Shown: positions 54,112-62,505 of the stretch, piece after piece
Layout: every line of letters begins with the position of its first letter
Position numbering within the stretch: position 1 is the first letter of the stretch
Assembly: GCF_946221105.1 (NCBI RefSeq)
Contig: NZ_CAMICL010000008.1
Location: 1-64,000 of the forward strand
DNA length: 64,000 bases
DNA from: an uncultured Corynebacterium sp.
GTDB taxonomy: Bacteria > Actinomycetota > Actinomycetes > Mycobacteriales > Mycobacteriaceae
Reading direction: 5' to 3'
The notes under the pieces: model-generated
The model's database searches: none
Seen by the model: the letters and a program-made list of their open reading frames with translations, nothing else
Told to the model about the DNA's origin: nothing
Position numbers and translations under genes: made by a program

Positions 54112-55698
54112 CTAATACACAGCCTCCACGCGCCAGCTGCGCCGGCTCCACACCAAAAGCCAGCCGGTCACGGCGCCCTCTTCCCCGCCTTCGCGGCCCA
54201 CAACCTGCATGCGCGCGACGCGGCCTGCGGGCAGTTCGGTCTGCGTCCACCAGCCCGCGTCCACGGGCCACGGGCCCGCCCACCCGGTGACCAGGTAGCG
54301 CTTCTCGCCCCAGGCCAGCCCGTACGGTTCGCTGCTCAGCATCGCTTCGGCGGTGACGATGACGGGGGCACCGGTAGCGCTGATAAGCATGATGCGCGAG
54401 GCCGGGTGGTCGATGCCGCCGCCGAGGCGCGCGGGCAGGGGTTGTGGGATCGCCCCGGGCCACGATTGCCTATCGACGTCCTCCGGTTCCTCCCCGAACG
54501 GCACCATCGCCACGCGCTCGGCCACCCCGCGCCCGCCGACAAGGCGCGGCTGGAGCACAGCATCGATGCCGAGTTGGGATTGGACGCGCTCGACCACCCG
54601 GCGAGCGGTGTCGGTGGACGCGCCGTCGGACCACAGCTCGCCGACTGGTTCGGGCGCAGCGAATTCGAGCGGCTCGAGGATGAGGCTGGTGATTGCGCCG
54701 TGTCCATCCGGGTCATCCTGACCTCCCGAAGCGGAGCGGAGGGAGGTCAGCCAGCCGTCGAGCTGCCAGCGCACGCGATCCGCGGTGGCGGCTTCGGTGA
54801 GTGGTTCGCGGGTGCGCCAGACGCGTTCGACGCGGGTGCCGTCGTGGAGCTCGGCGACAACTTTCAGGCGCAGGCAGTTTCGCCCGGTGTCTTTGAGCCG
54901 TTCGTGCAGGCTGGCGGCAAGGGCGCGGGCGGCGAACGCGGCTGCGTCCACGCGCTCGATCGGGTCCTCGGGCGTGATCGCCACAGCGAGGTCCTCCACC
55001 GGCAGCTCCGGGGCGACGCGGCGGTCCGGCGCGGCGGAGGCGATGCGGTGGATGCGCATGCCTTGGGTGCCGAAGCGGGTGGTCACCGCGTTCGGCGGCA
55101 GCTTCGCCAGCTCCCCGAGGGTGGTAATGCCCAGCTGGCCGAGCGCTTTGACGGTGTCCATGTCCGCGGCGAGCGATTCTTCCGCCACCAGCACGCCCAG
55201 CGGCTGCGCGGCCAAAAACTCGGCCGAGCCACCCGGCGGGACAACTTGGGAGGCGCGCGCGGCGATGAGCGCGGTGGCGATCTCGTCAGCGGCGCCGGCC
55301 TGGGTGTCGATGCCGCGGCGCGAGGCAGCGTCGATAAGCATCTCAAGCGCTTTGTCCTCGGCCCCGTGGAAGCGGCCCGCGGCGTCCACGTCCACCACCA
55401 CGAGCCCGGGGCGCAGGACCTCCACGCTGGCGGCGACCTCGTCGAAGCTGGCGGCCAGCGAGGCGAACATGCGCCCGTCGCGGTCCGGGTTGTCCTCTAT
55501 CACCGTCAGTTCGGGCGCGACCGCCTGGGCGTTGCGCACCCGCATCCCGCGGCGGATGCCCAGCTGGCGCGCGGCGTGCGAGCACACCTTTATCCGGTGC
55601 TGCGCCGCGATCGCGATCGGTTCCGCCAGCTCATCGCCCGATTCCAGCCGCGCGGCCTGCACCGGCCAGTCCGGGAACCACAGCGCCGCGGCCCTCAT
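54112..55698 (-). CDS. imuB: ImuB, catalytically inactive Y-family polymerase-like mutasome protein
   Basis: A 528-residue Y-family-related protein. It begins ALWFPDWPVQAARLE and has VVVDVDAAGRFHGAE where true Y polymerases carry catalytic acids; the metal-binding triad is not kept. HhH, finger and little-finger regions follow, and RQSWPGAIPQPLPARLGG is the typical ImuB stretch after the polymerase fold. In mycobacteria ImuB brings ImuA' and DnaE2 to the sliding clamp. It overlaps imuA by 4 bases and ends 3 bases from the lipoprotein gene. A motif copy lies at 54465-54486. Confidence 0.88.
   Translation of the reverse strand: MRAAALWFPDWPVQAARLESGDELAEPIAIAAQHRIKVCSHAARQLGIRRGMRVRNAQAVAPELTVIEDNPDRDGRMFASLAASFDEVAASVEVLRPGLVVVDVDAAGRFHGAEDKALEMLIDAASRRGIDTQAGAADEIATALIAARASQVVPPGGSAEFLAAQPLGVLVAEESLAADMDTVKALGQLGITTLGELAKLPPNAVTTRFGTQGMRIHRIASAAPDRRVAPELPVEDLAVAITPEDPIERVDAAAFAARALAASLHERLKDTGRNCLRLKVVAELHDGTRVERVWRTREPLTEAATADRVRWQLDGWLTSLRSASGGQDDPDGHGAITSLILEPLEFAAPEPVGELWSDGASTDTARRVVERVQSQLGIDAVLQPRLVGGRGVAERVAMVPFGEEPEDVDRQSWPGAIPQPLPARLGGGIDHPASRIMLISATGAPVIVTAEAMLSSEPYGLAWGEKRYLVTGWAGPWPVDAGWWTQTELPAGRVARMQVVGREGGEEGAVTGWLLVWSRRSWRVEAVY
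54465..54486 (+). repeat. Dispersed motif, variant copy in imuB
   Basis: Reads ATTGCCTATCGACGTCCTCC then GG: copy A with one inserted T. Antisense to the gene; it codes PEDVDRQS. Confidence 0.5.
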
Positions 55699-56438
55699 GT
55701 GACGGCCCGGAGCCTTCGCTTCTCGACGCCTCCGGTGCCCAACGTCACCCGCGCACTCGCGGGACGGTAGCCCTTGGCCTGCGCGCGGACGTCAAAGTCG
55801 ATGCCGGTGATGCGTCCCGTCCCCCGGCCGATGCCGTGGAACTGCGCGAGCTGGCCCGTGACGGTCAGCGCCGGCGAGGGCACCTCCACGTTCACGCACA
55901 CCAGCGCGGCCTGACCTTTACGGATCCGGGCGAGCAGGGGGCGTGCGCGCACCGGGGTGAGCTGGAACGTGCTGCGGGTGCGCAGCACCACCAGGTCGAG
56001 GCCCTCGGCGAGCACGCCCGCGACGCTCAAGTCGTCGAGGCCCGCGTCCGGCACCGCCACCACCCGCTCCATCGCGCCCGCGTCGTCGCCTGTACCGATG
56101 CCGGCGTAGGACAGCTCCGGCCACCCCACCACGCCAGCGCGCCCACCGGCTTGTGCCACCTGGCTGATCAGCTCCACGATCAGCGCCGGGGTGTCGCTGA
56201 CGTGCGTGACCGCCCGGCGCGGCAGGCCACCGTTCGGCAGCACGAGCGAAAGCCCGCCCGCCACCGCAAGGGTCTCCGCGTCCTCGACGACCTGCTGCGG
56301 AACCTCCCCGCCGATAGCGGCCATGCGGGCGCGCAGCTCGGCGATCTGGTCGGCGCGCGACTGCTGAGCTGGCGGTTCATCCACAACCGCCAGGTTTGCC
56401 GCCGCTGCCGACGCAGCTCGAATAGGTGTTCCACTCAC
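55695..56438 (-). CDS. ImuA-like RecA-fold mutasome protein
   Basis: A 247-residue protein with a degenerate RecA-like core (LSLVLPNGGLPRRAVTHVSD in place of a Walker A, LDLVVLRTRSTFQLTP later). Such ImuA' proteins pair with ImuB and DnaE2 in damage-induced mutagenesis. The GTG at 56438 is preferred to the longer frame because CATACT ends 7 bases before it. A TCGAAC half-site at 56484-56489 could be a weak SOS element. Confidence 0.8.
   Translation of the reverse strand: MSGTPIRAASAAAANLAVVDEPPAQQSRADQIAELRARMAAIGGEVPQQVVEDAETLAVAGGLSLVLPNGGLPRRAVTHVSDTPALIVELISQVAQAGGRAGVVGWPELSYAGIGTGDDAGAMERVVAVPDAGLDDLSVAGVLAEGLDLVVLRTRSTFQLTPVRARPLLARIRKGQAALVCVNVEVPSPALTVTGQLAQFHGIGRGTGRITGIDFDVRAQAKGYRPASARVTLGTGGVEKRRLRAVT
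55709..55735 (+). repeat. Dispersed motif, variant copy at the imuA 3' end
   Basis: Reads GGAGCCTTCGCTTCTCGACG then CCTCCGG. The GGAGCC prefix and CCTCCGG end match the copies at 9397 and 27594. Confidence 0.45.
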
Positions 56439-56604
56439 GCCAGACAGTATGCACCCCGGGGCCGACACAGGCAAGGTTGCTGGTCGAACATGCTTTCTAC
56501 TTCGTCTCCATAAGAACCTGACTCATGGGAGTGATGCAGAACATATTCCTTGCGGTGTCTGTGTACCCTCCGTATGTGAGTCACCTATCAGATTGGAGTC
56601 AATT

Positions 56605-56793
56605 ATGAAACCGAGCAAAAATCAGTCGCGTGGGTTCGTTGCACTCGCGATCGGCGGGGCAGCACCTCTTCTTGGAGTAACAACCCCTGTAACAGGAGCT
56701 GCCATTGCTGGTTGGGGTCTCGCTGCTGTGGCCTTTCCTGTCTCCGCTTTCTTCTTCCATCGAGCGAAGGATGACGACAGAGCGCGCGCGTAA
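56605..56793 (+). CDS. Small two-helix membrane protein
   Basis: A 62-residue protein with two hydrophobic stretches (FVALAIGGAAPLLGV; AAIAGWGLAAVAFPVSAFFF) and a charged C-terminus (HRAKDDDRARA). TTGGAG lies 8 bases before the ATG. No homologue is recognised. Lower GC than the flanks; 56794-56993 holds no other clear gene. Confidence 0.6.
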   Translation: MKPSKNQSRGFVALAIGGAAPLLGVTTPVTGAAIAGWGLAAVAFPVSAFFFHRAKDDDRARA

Positions 56794-56993
56794 AGTGCGC
56801 GCGGCTGCACTGGGTTCGGCCTACTGAGCAAGCACCCCACGACGGGCGCGGCGATCGCCTCACCATCCGTCGCCATGAGCCAGAGTTTTGGCAAGCAAGC
56901 GAATGTGCTGTGATACGAGAGGTTCAAACGTGCAATGCAGAAGAGTTTAGAGGCATAAGAAGGCGGCGGAGCGCCCTGGTAACGTCGCCCTTC

Positions 56994-57410
56994 GTGATCC
57001 CCATCAGCGCAGCAGAGGTCCGCAACCGCGTCAAGCCGATCCCCACCCCGACCGTCGTGCGGGCGCTGGGGTCACTCGCCGTGGGCGGGTCCGTCGGCGT
57101 GATGGCCTCACAGGCGCCGCTGGGAATCAAGGCGGTCGTGGCAGTGCTTTGCGCCGTTGCCGCCGTCGCCGTCACGCTGCTGCACCCCTACCGCAAACAG
57201 CTCAGGGCGTTTGCGGAGGAGAAGAACGTGGCCAGGGTGCCGTCGATAGGCATGGTGCTCCCCCTGATGCTGTGGTGGCTGCTCCTGATGCTCGCGCCGC
57301 TCGCGCATTGGTCCGCGGTGGGCGCGTGGGTTGCGGGCGTGCTGGCGGCCGCGGCGACATGGGTGCTGTACCCGCATGTAGACGGGTCGCGGCGCCTCGC
57401 GTACGCATAG
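56994..57410 (+). CDS. Hypothetical membrane protein
   Basis: A 138-residue protein with four hydrophobic segments (ALGSLAVGGSVGVMASQA; AVVAVLCAVAAVAVTLL; GMVLPLMLWWLLLMLAPLA; VGAWVAGVLAAAATWVL). The GTG at 56994 is preferred because TAACGT ends 8 bases before it; the frame opens further upstream. Function unknown. It carries a copy of the dispersed motif at 57236-57253, coding VPSIGM. Confidence 0.65.
   Translation: MIPISAAEVRNRVKPIPTPTVVRALGSLAVGGSVGVMASQAPLGIKAVVAVLCAVAAVAVTLLHPYRKQLRAFAEEKNVARVPSIGMVLPLMLWWLLLMLAPLAHWSAVGAWVAGVLAAAATWVLYPHVDGSRRLAYA
57236..57253 (-). repeat. Dispersed motif, copy in the membrane protein gene
   Basis: GGTGCCGTCGATAGGCAT, identical over 18 bases to 46213-46230 inside dnaE2, in another reading frame. 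Confidence 0.5.
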
Positions 57411-57411
57411 A

Positions 57412-57514
57412 GCTACTCGAAGGAATCTACTCGAAAGGCTTTCTAGTAGACGAGTTTTCGCAGCTCAACCTAGAAACATTCCCTTTCGAGTAGCTTTCTA
57501 GTAGCTTTCGAGCT
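57412..57514 (-). repeat. Direct repeat B1, at the 3' end of the second AlbA_2 gene
   Basis: About 80 bases from CTACTCGAAAGG (57427) onward recur at 58915 in the same orientation. Within it CTACTCGAAAGG and CCTTTCGAGTAG (57481-57492) are inverted, followed by 11-base units CTTTCGAGTAG, CTTTCTAGTAG and CTTTCGAGCTA. The repeat end overlaps the gene's stop codon (57513-57515). Confidence 0.85.
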
Positions 57515-58904
57515 ACCGCAACGGCCCCTCCAGCAGCCACACTGCCCGAGGGTCCCGCGGACCTTTACCGCGCCATTGAATAAGCCCCTCTTCCCGCAAC
57601 GCCTTCAACGCGCGGCGGGCAGGGGGGTTTGAAATACCCAAAGCATCCGCAACCTCCCCCGTAGACATTGGCCGGCCTTTCGCTTGCATGACTGCCAGGA
57701 CGCTACCGGCGTGGGGCGGGAGGGAGTCCGCGGTCTTCGGATCAAGCCGCTGAACCGCCTTCAACGTAAGCAGAACACTTCCGCTCGTCTGCTGGTAAAT
57801 CGGGTCCGCAAAACCCACTCGCCGCATGCCAGCGAACATACGGCGAATGCCCTCGCCGAGTTCTTGGCCAATCCGAAGCTCCGCCGTCACGCGGGCAATG
57901 AGGGGATTGCGCGCAAAACGGGCAATAGATTCGGGCCGTGTGGGGTCCACCAACCCGGGAAAGCGCCCCGGACTCGAAACTTCGATGCGAGATGGATAGA
58001 TCTCAAACCGCACATGGTCGCCAGCCATGCTGTACGACCGGTGAATGACAGCATTCACCAACCCCTCAAGCCAAACGTCGTGCGGGATAAGGTTTTCATC
58101 CTCGAACAAACCCGAAGCCCCCAGTCTCCGAACTTGAGGCAGCATCCCCTCAATCACCTGCTGAGCTTCCTGAATTTGCTGCGGCAACGGGCCCCCGAAC
58201 CGTTCATCGGCCAAAAGCTGCTGCTGGTGACCCGCGAGCCGTTCATCCTCACCGAACCGAAGAACTCGGACATGCGCATTAGGAAAGAACTCTTGCGGGT
58301 CTTTACCAAAAAGTAAGAGTGCTGCTGTACGGGGTCTGCCTTCGCGGTCGATGAGATTTCTTGCTCTGAGAGCGTCTTCAGCGGATGAGGAACCAATAGC
58401 GTTGGCATATTCACCAACTGCCTTCATATCGATATCACCCATATCGACACGGGGCGGTACCGTCGCATCGAACTGCTGCTCGCCCTTGGTGTAACGCAGT
58501 TCGAGAATGCCGTCTGCATTCAGCAACCGAGATTCGTCGCCGACACGCAGGAAACAGTCTCCCGACCGCAAATAATGCACACGCTCACTCGGGTCCACAT
58601 GAAACAGGTAAACCTGCGCACCGTCGCCGACATCAAACGGCTCGATCCGAACACGCACGGTTGGATCCGTGTGGTCAAGCGATGTTTGTCTCAAATCATT
58701 GTCCTGTTTAGGCGTCGGCACCCCATCGAACTCCCGGTCAGTAATTCCGACAGCAATAATGCCGCCCTCCGCATTAGCCATGCCGACGATGGTTTTGGCG
58801 AGATCTTTCGGCTTGATACGGAAAGACTTTCGCTCGAACCATTGATCTTCCGGCAGACGCAGGAGGAGGCTTGGGTCATCTCGATAGTTTCTTTCGGGGT
58901 TCAC
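57513..58904 (-). CDS. AlbA_2 (Schlafen-like) / HATPase_c_4 / winged-helix protein, second copy
   Basis: A 463-residue protein with the same architecture as 30835-32313 but low sequence similarity. AlbA_2 domain about 10-130 (QWFERKSFRIKPKDLAKTIVGMANAEGG, split; IIAVGITD); HATPase_c_4 about 265-370 (GLVNAVIHRSYS, SRIEVSSPG, QELGEGIRRM); C-terminal winged helix about 395-463 (MSTGEVADALGISNPPARRALKAL). Start GTG; the -10 box TAGAAT (58917-58912) sits at the repeat edge 7 bases upstream, so the mRNA is leaderless. Gene and flanking repeats fit without spare bases. Confidence 0.85.
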   Translation of the reverse strand: MNPERNYRDDPSLLLRLPEDQWFERKSFRIKPKDLAKTIVGMANAEGGIIAVGITDREFDGVPTPKQDNDLRQTSLDHTDPTVRVRIEPFDVGDGAQVYLFHVDPSERVHYLRSGDCFLRVGDESRLLNADGILELRYTKGEQQFDATVPPRVDMGDIDMKAVGEYANAIGSSSAEDALRARNLIDREGRPRTAALLLFGKDPQEFFPNAHVRVLRFGEDERLAGHQQQLLADERFGGPLPQQIQEAQQVIEGMLPQVRRLGASGLFEDENLIPHDVWLEGLVNAVIHRSYSMAGDHVRFEIYPSRIEVSSPGRFPGLVDPTRPESIARFARNPLIARVTAELRIGQELGEGIRRMFAGMRRVGFADPIYQQTSGSVLLTLKAVQRLDPKTADSLPPHAGSVLAVMQAKGRPMSTGEVADALGISNPPARRALKALREEGLIQWRGKGPRDPRAVWLLEGPLR

Positions 58905-58914
58905 GCGAGGAATT

Positions 58915-59012
58915 CTACTCGAAAGGCTTTCTAGTAGACGAGTTTTCGCAGCTCAACCTAGAAACATTCCCTTTCGAGTAGCTTTCTAGTAGCTTTCTAG
59001 TAGCTTTCGAGC
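58915..59012 (-). repeat. Direct repeat B2, at the 5' end of the second AlbA_2 gene
   Basis: Same sequence and orientation as B1 from CTACTCGAAAGG to CTTTCGAGCT, but with one extra 11-base unit (CTTTCTAGTAG twice). Its inner edge supplies the TAG of the gene's -10 box. Beyond it, 59035-59091 holds an inverted CAGACCCC/GGGGTCTG pair and nothing else clear up to the PspC gene. Confidence 0.85.
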
Positions 59013-59206
59013 TCCGCAGGAGCGCCCCTTCGCACAGACCCCTAGTAGCAAAGCCCTATTAAGGCCGAAATCGGCGCATACTCGGGGTCTGTCACTGGGG
59101 GTCTGTGGGCGGCACGGCGCAATCGCCACAGCAAAACAGCCCCGCCCCGCCCCGCCGCGCCAGAACCCGGCTGCGAAGTCCAACTAACCCACGGATAATG
59201 GCGCGC

Positions 59207-59692
59207 ATGGCTCAAAACTCATCGACATCGCTTCAACACATGTGGGACACCCGCCCGCGCCGCATCCCGAAGGACGAGGGCGGACGCGCCGTCATCGCCG
59301 GTGTCTGCGTCGGCGCCGGTGAGCGCTACAAGGTGGACCCGGTGGCCATGCGCATCGCGTTTGTGATCTTCAGCCTCGTTTTCGGCGGCGGCATCTTCGC
59401 CTACCTGCTGTGCTGGTTTGTCATGCCGCGAGTGGGGATGAACATCACTCCGGCCAAGGCGATCGTCACGCCGAAATCGGAGCTCACCCCGCACGAGATC
59501 GAGGAGCGCAAGCCCGGGTGGTGGCTGCTCATCGGCCTGATTATCTTCCTGCCCGCGCTTAATCAGGCGGGGGACCTGCGCGGCACCCTGATCAGCTTCG
59601 CCGCGTTCTTCTTCGTCTGGTTCTTCACCTACGCGCGCCAACCGGAACCGCCGGCAGGCCCCAACAGCAACGACGACCTGGTCTGGCGCTAG
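59207..59692 (+). CDS. PspC-domain membrane protein
   Basis: A 161-residue protein with an N-terminal PspC domain (about 15-80: GRAVIAGVCVGAGERYKVDP, then a membrane helix IAFVIFSLVFGGGIFAYLLCWFVMP given by its ends) and two more helices (WWLLIGLIIFLPAL; LISFAAFFFVWFF). PspC-type proteins sense membrane stress. The ATG at 59207 is preferred: the box GATAAT (59194-59199) ends 7 bases before it, and the upstream ATG lies inside that box. Confidence 0.83.
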   Translation: MAQNSSTSLQHMWDTRPRRIPKDEGGRAVIAGVCVGAGERYKVDPVAMRIAFVIFSLVFGGGIFAYLLCWFVMPRVGMNITPAKAIVTPKSELTPHEIEERKPGWWLLIGLIIFLPALNQAGDLRGTLISFAAFFFVWFFTYARQPEPPAGPNSNDDLVWR

Positions 59693-59705
59693 CCAGCAAA
59701 ACCAA

Positions 59706-60911
59706 CTAGCGGTAGCGCTTCGGCACGTCCGGCTCGCCGAGCGTGAGCATGAGCCGGTTCGCCCAATTGAAGAACGCGGACGAGTTCACCACGTCCAGTA
59801 CCGCCAGGTCGTCCAGGCCAGCGGCCCGCAGCGCGTCCACCTGCGGCGCGCCGAACTCGTAGGGGGTGCGGGTCAGCGCCACTGCGGCGTCGCGGATGGC
59901 GTTCCACAGCTCGGAGTTCAGGTCGGCGGTGACGCCTTCGTCGAGAAGCGTGTTGATGGCCTCCGCGTCGCCGCCCTCCTCCTTGGAACGGCCCTGGTGC
60001 ACCGACGCGCAGTACTCGCAGCCGTTGAGGCGCGAGGCCACGGTGGCGGCGAGTTCGCGCTCGGCGCGGCCCAGCCCGCCTTCGGTGTTGTAGAAGATGT
60101 CCAGGTCCGTCAGCGTGCGGGCCTTGAGCGCCTGCGGGTCGCGCGCGAGCAGGCGGAAGTACTCCATGTCGGCGCGCTCGGGCTTGATCAGCGCGTCGAT
60201 GTGCTCGTCGGTTAGCTCGTCCTTTTCCAGCGGCGCCACCCACGGCTTCCAGCCCAGCGGGTGCGCGACAAACTTCTCGGGCGCGACCACCTCGGGCTGC
60301 AAGGTGGCCTCCGCGGGCGCCCAGCCGGGATCCGCAACGCCGGCTCGCCTATCGACGCCCTCCGGCACCTCGCCGCCACCCGCCAGCACACGCACGCCGT
60401 GCACGACACGCAGCTGGAACGCCACAAAGGCGATGAGCTGGCCGAGCGAGACAATCGCGTTTTCGTTGTAGCCCGCTTCCTGCAGGTGCCCGATCGCCGC
60501 GGGGGAAGCGTCCTTCGGGTGGAAGGTGAGCAGGTGGGCGAAGTCGAACGCGGCGGCCAAAGCCCCCTCGCCGAAGGTCACGAAATCGCCGCCCGCGTAG
60601 GGGCCGGCGGACACACCTGCGCGCACGGCGTCGTCGACCACGGCGACGAGCGACTCGTCTTCGTCGGTAAGCAGGTCGGTGTAGAAGGCCGCGGCGCGCT
60701 TCGCGCCGGAAACACCGGCGATGAACGCGGCGACGGCGTAGCGGGTGGCAACCGGCAGCGCCTGAATCAGCGCGTCGTCGGTGGGCTCGAATAGCGCCTC
60801 GAAGCTGCGCTGGGCGTTGTCCACGGCCTCGGGACGGCGGCGGCGCAGCTCGGCGAGCTCCGCCGGGGTCTCGGCCAGGGCGTCAATAATGTCGGTGCGG
60901 TTAGACAACAA
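59706..60911 (-). CDS. Tandem carboxymuconolactone-decarboxylase/AhpD-domain protein
   Basis: A 401-residue protein with two AhpD-like halves. Only the second keeps the peroxidase-type Cys298-x2-Cys301 and His305 (GCEYCASVHQ); the first has lost them. It resembles the CMD-domain proteins (Avi_7170 type) that travel with peptide-type ABC transporters. The start is a TTG that overlaps the ABC ATPase gene by 11 bases, with GGAG 7 bases upstream, so it is the last gene of that operon. Substrate unknown; reduction of a peroxide or thiol-linked import product is possible. Confidence 0.75.
   Translation of the reverse strand: MLSNRTDIIDALAETPAELAELRRRRPEAVDNAQRSFEALFEPTDDALIQALPVATRYAVAAFIAGVSGAKRAAAFYTDLLTDEDESLVAVVDDAVRAGVSAGPYAGGDFVTFGEGALAAAFDFAHLLTFHPKDASPAAIGHLQEAGYNENAIVSLGQLIAFVAFQLRVVHGVRVLAGGGEVPEGVDRRAGVADPGWAPAEATLQPEVVAPEKFVAHPLGWKPWVAPLEKDELTDEHIDALIKPERADMEYFRLLARDPQALKARTLTDLDIFYNTEGGLGRAERELAATVASRLNGCEYCASVHQGRSKEEGGDAEAINTLLDEGVTADLNSELWNAIRDAAVALTRTPYEFGAPQVDALRAAGLDDLAVLDVVNSSAFFNWANRLMLTLGEPDVPKRYR
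60344..60365 (+). repeat. Dispersed motif, variant copy in the CMD-domain gene
   Basis: Reads CTCGCCTATCGACGCCCTCC then GG. Antisense to the gene; codes PEGVDRRAG in a variable loop. Confidence 0.45.
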
Positions 60912-62505
60912 ACTCTCCTAACTGTCGGGCGCGGAACACGGTGCCGGGAATGGCGTTGATGAGCTCGCGGGTGACATCGTGCTTCGGGTGTGCAAACACG
61001 TCGTTGGTCGCCCCGTATTCCACCTGGCGGCCGCGGCTGAACACGCTCACGGTATCCGAAATCTGGCGTACCACCGCCAGGTCGTGGGAAATGAACACGT
61101 ATGTCAGGCCGAGCTCGCGCTGCAGGTCCTCCAAAAGCTCGAGGATCTGGGCCTGCACGGTCACGTCGAGCGCGGAGACCGCCTCGTCCAGCACCACCAG
61201 CTCCGGCTCCACAATGAGTGCACGGGCGATGGCCACGCGCTGGCGCTGCCCGCCGGACAGCTGTGCCGGGGTGCGGGAGGCAAACTGCTTCGGGTCCAGC
61301 GCCACGCGCGCCAGGAACTCGTCTGCGCGCTTGAGCGCCTCACGTTTGGAGGCGCCGGCGAGGTTGCGCAGCGGCTCGGCGACGATCTCGCCGACGCGCA
61401 TCTTCGGGTCCAGCGAGGAGTACGGGTTCTGGTACACCATCTGCACCCGGCCGCGAAGGGCCCGCTGCTGCTTCGGTGTCAGCCCCGTCAGCTCCGTGCC
61501 GTCTAGGGTGATGCTTCCCGCGGTGGGCTGGTTGAACATGGAAATCGCGCGCCCGGTGGTGGTCTTGCCGGAGCCGGAGCCGCCGACCAGGGCGTGGGTG
61601 GAGCCGCGCGCCACATCGAAGGAGATGTCCTCCACCGCCGTGAAGTCGCCGTAGCGCTTGGTCAGCCCGCTGACGGTAAGGAGGGGCTCGGGGGTGACCG
61701 GAGGCCGTCGATAGGCATCTGCGACCGCAAGCGAGGGCACGTTGGCCAGCAGGCGCTTCGAGTAGTCCTGCTGCGGGCTGGTCAGCACCTGGCCCACCGG
61801 GCCGTGCTCGACCACGCGTCCGCGCTCCATGATCACAACATCGTCCGCCCGGTCGCCCGCGACGGCGAGGTCGTGAGTGATGAAGATGATGCCAAGGCCC
61901 AGCTCAGCGCGCATCTCGTCCAGCAGTTCCAGAATGGTCTTCTGCACCGTCACGTCGAGCGCGGACGTCGGCTCGTCCGCAATCAGCACCTCGGGCTCGA
62001 GCGCCACGGCGGCCGCGATGAGCACGCGCTGCTTCATGCCGCCGGACAGCTCGTGCGGGTACTGGTTGTAGCGGCACTCCGGGTCGTCGATGCCCACGCG
62101 TTCCAGCAGGGCAATTGCTTTGCGACGGCGCTCCGCCCCATCACCGACCCCATGAATTTCCAGACCGTCCTCAACGGACGCACCGATGGTCTTCAACGGG
62201 TTGAGCGAGTTGTTCGGATCCTGAGGCACCAGCCCGATCTTCGTGCCGCGCAACTTGCGCCACTCAGCGTTGGTCAGGCCGGACAGCTCCTGGCCCTTGA
62301 AGCGGATGCTGTCGGAAAGCACGTTGCCGGAAGGTCCCAGCAGGTCCAGCGCCGCCATGGCGGAGGTGGTCTTGCCAGAGCCGGACTCGCCCACAATGGC
62401 AGTCATGTTCCCGGCCTCGACGGAAAACGAGATATCGCGCACCACCGGGTCCGCGTCGCCGTACGCGACGGTCAGGCCGCTGACTTCAAGCAGAGGCGTG
62501 GTCAC
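60901..62505 (-). CDS. Oligopeptide/nickel-type ABC transporter, fused double ATPase
   Basis: A 534-residue DppD-DppF-like fusion. Each half has Walker A (GESGSGKTT; GGSGSGKTT), signature (LSGGMKQRVL; LSGGQRQRVA) and Walker B (VLIADEPTSALD; LVVLDEAVSALD). The linker around 255-275 (AVADAYRRPPVTPE) contains a copy of the dispersed motif. It powers the two permeases upstream; overlaps of 4 and 11 bases make a tight operon. The binding protein is not in the window. Confidence 0.92.
   Translation of the reverse strand: MTTPLLEVSGLTVAYGDADPVVRDISFSVEAGNMTAIVGESGSGKTTSAMAALDLLGPSGNVLSDSIRFKGQELSGLTNAEWRKLRGTKIGLVPQDPNNSLNPLKTIGASVEDGLEIHGVGDGAERRRKAIALLERVGIDDPECRYNQYPHELSGGMKQRVLIAAAVALEPEVLIADEPTSALDVTVQKTILELLDEMRAELGLGIIFITHDLAVAGDRADDVVIMERGRVVEHGPVGQVLTSPQQDYSKRLLANVPSLAVADAYRRPPVTPEPLLTVSGLTKRYGDFTAVEDISFDVARGSTHALVGGSGSGKTTTGRAISMFNQPTAGSITLDGTELTGLTPKQQRALRGRVQMVYQNPYSSLDPKMRVGEIVAEPLRNLAGASKREALKRADEFLARVALDPKQFASRTPAQLSGGQRQRVAIARALIVEPELVVLDEAVSALDVTVQAQILELLEDLQRELGLTYVFISHDLAVVRQISDTVSVFSRGRQVEYGATNDVFAHPKHDVTRELINAIPGTVFRARQLGEFVV
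61698..61718 (-). repeat. Dispersed motif, copy in the ABC ATPase linker
   Basis: Minus strand reads ATGCCTATCGACGGCCTCCG then G. It lies exactly in the linker between the two ATPase halves. Confidence 0.5.

Noticed and set aside
56484..56499. LexA box before imuA
   Set aside because: Only the left half TCGAACAT is kept; the right half matches at about half of its positions.
57412..59012. CRISPR-like repeats
   Set aside because: Units are adjacent 11-mers or long direct repeats around a gene; there are no regular unique spacers or cas genes.
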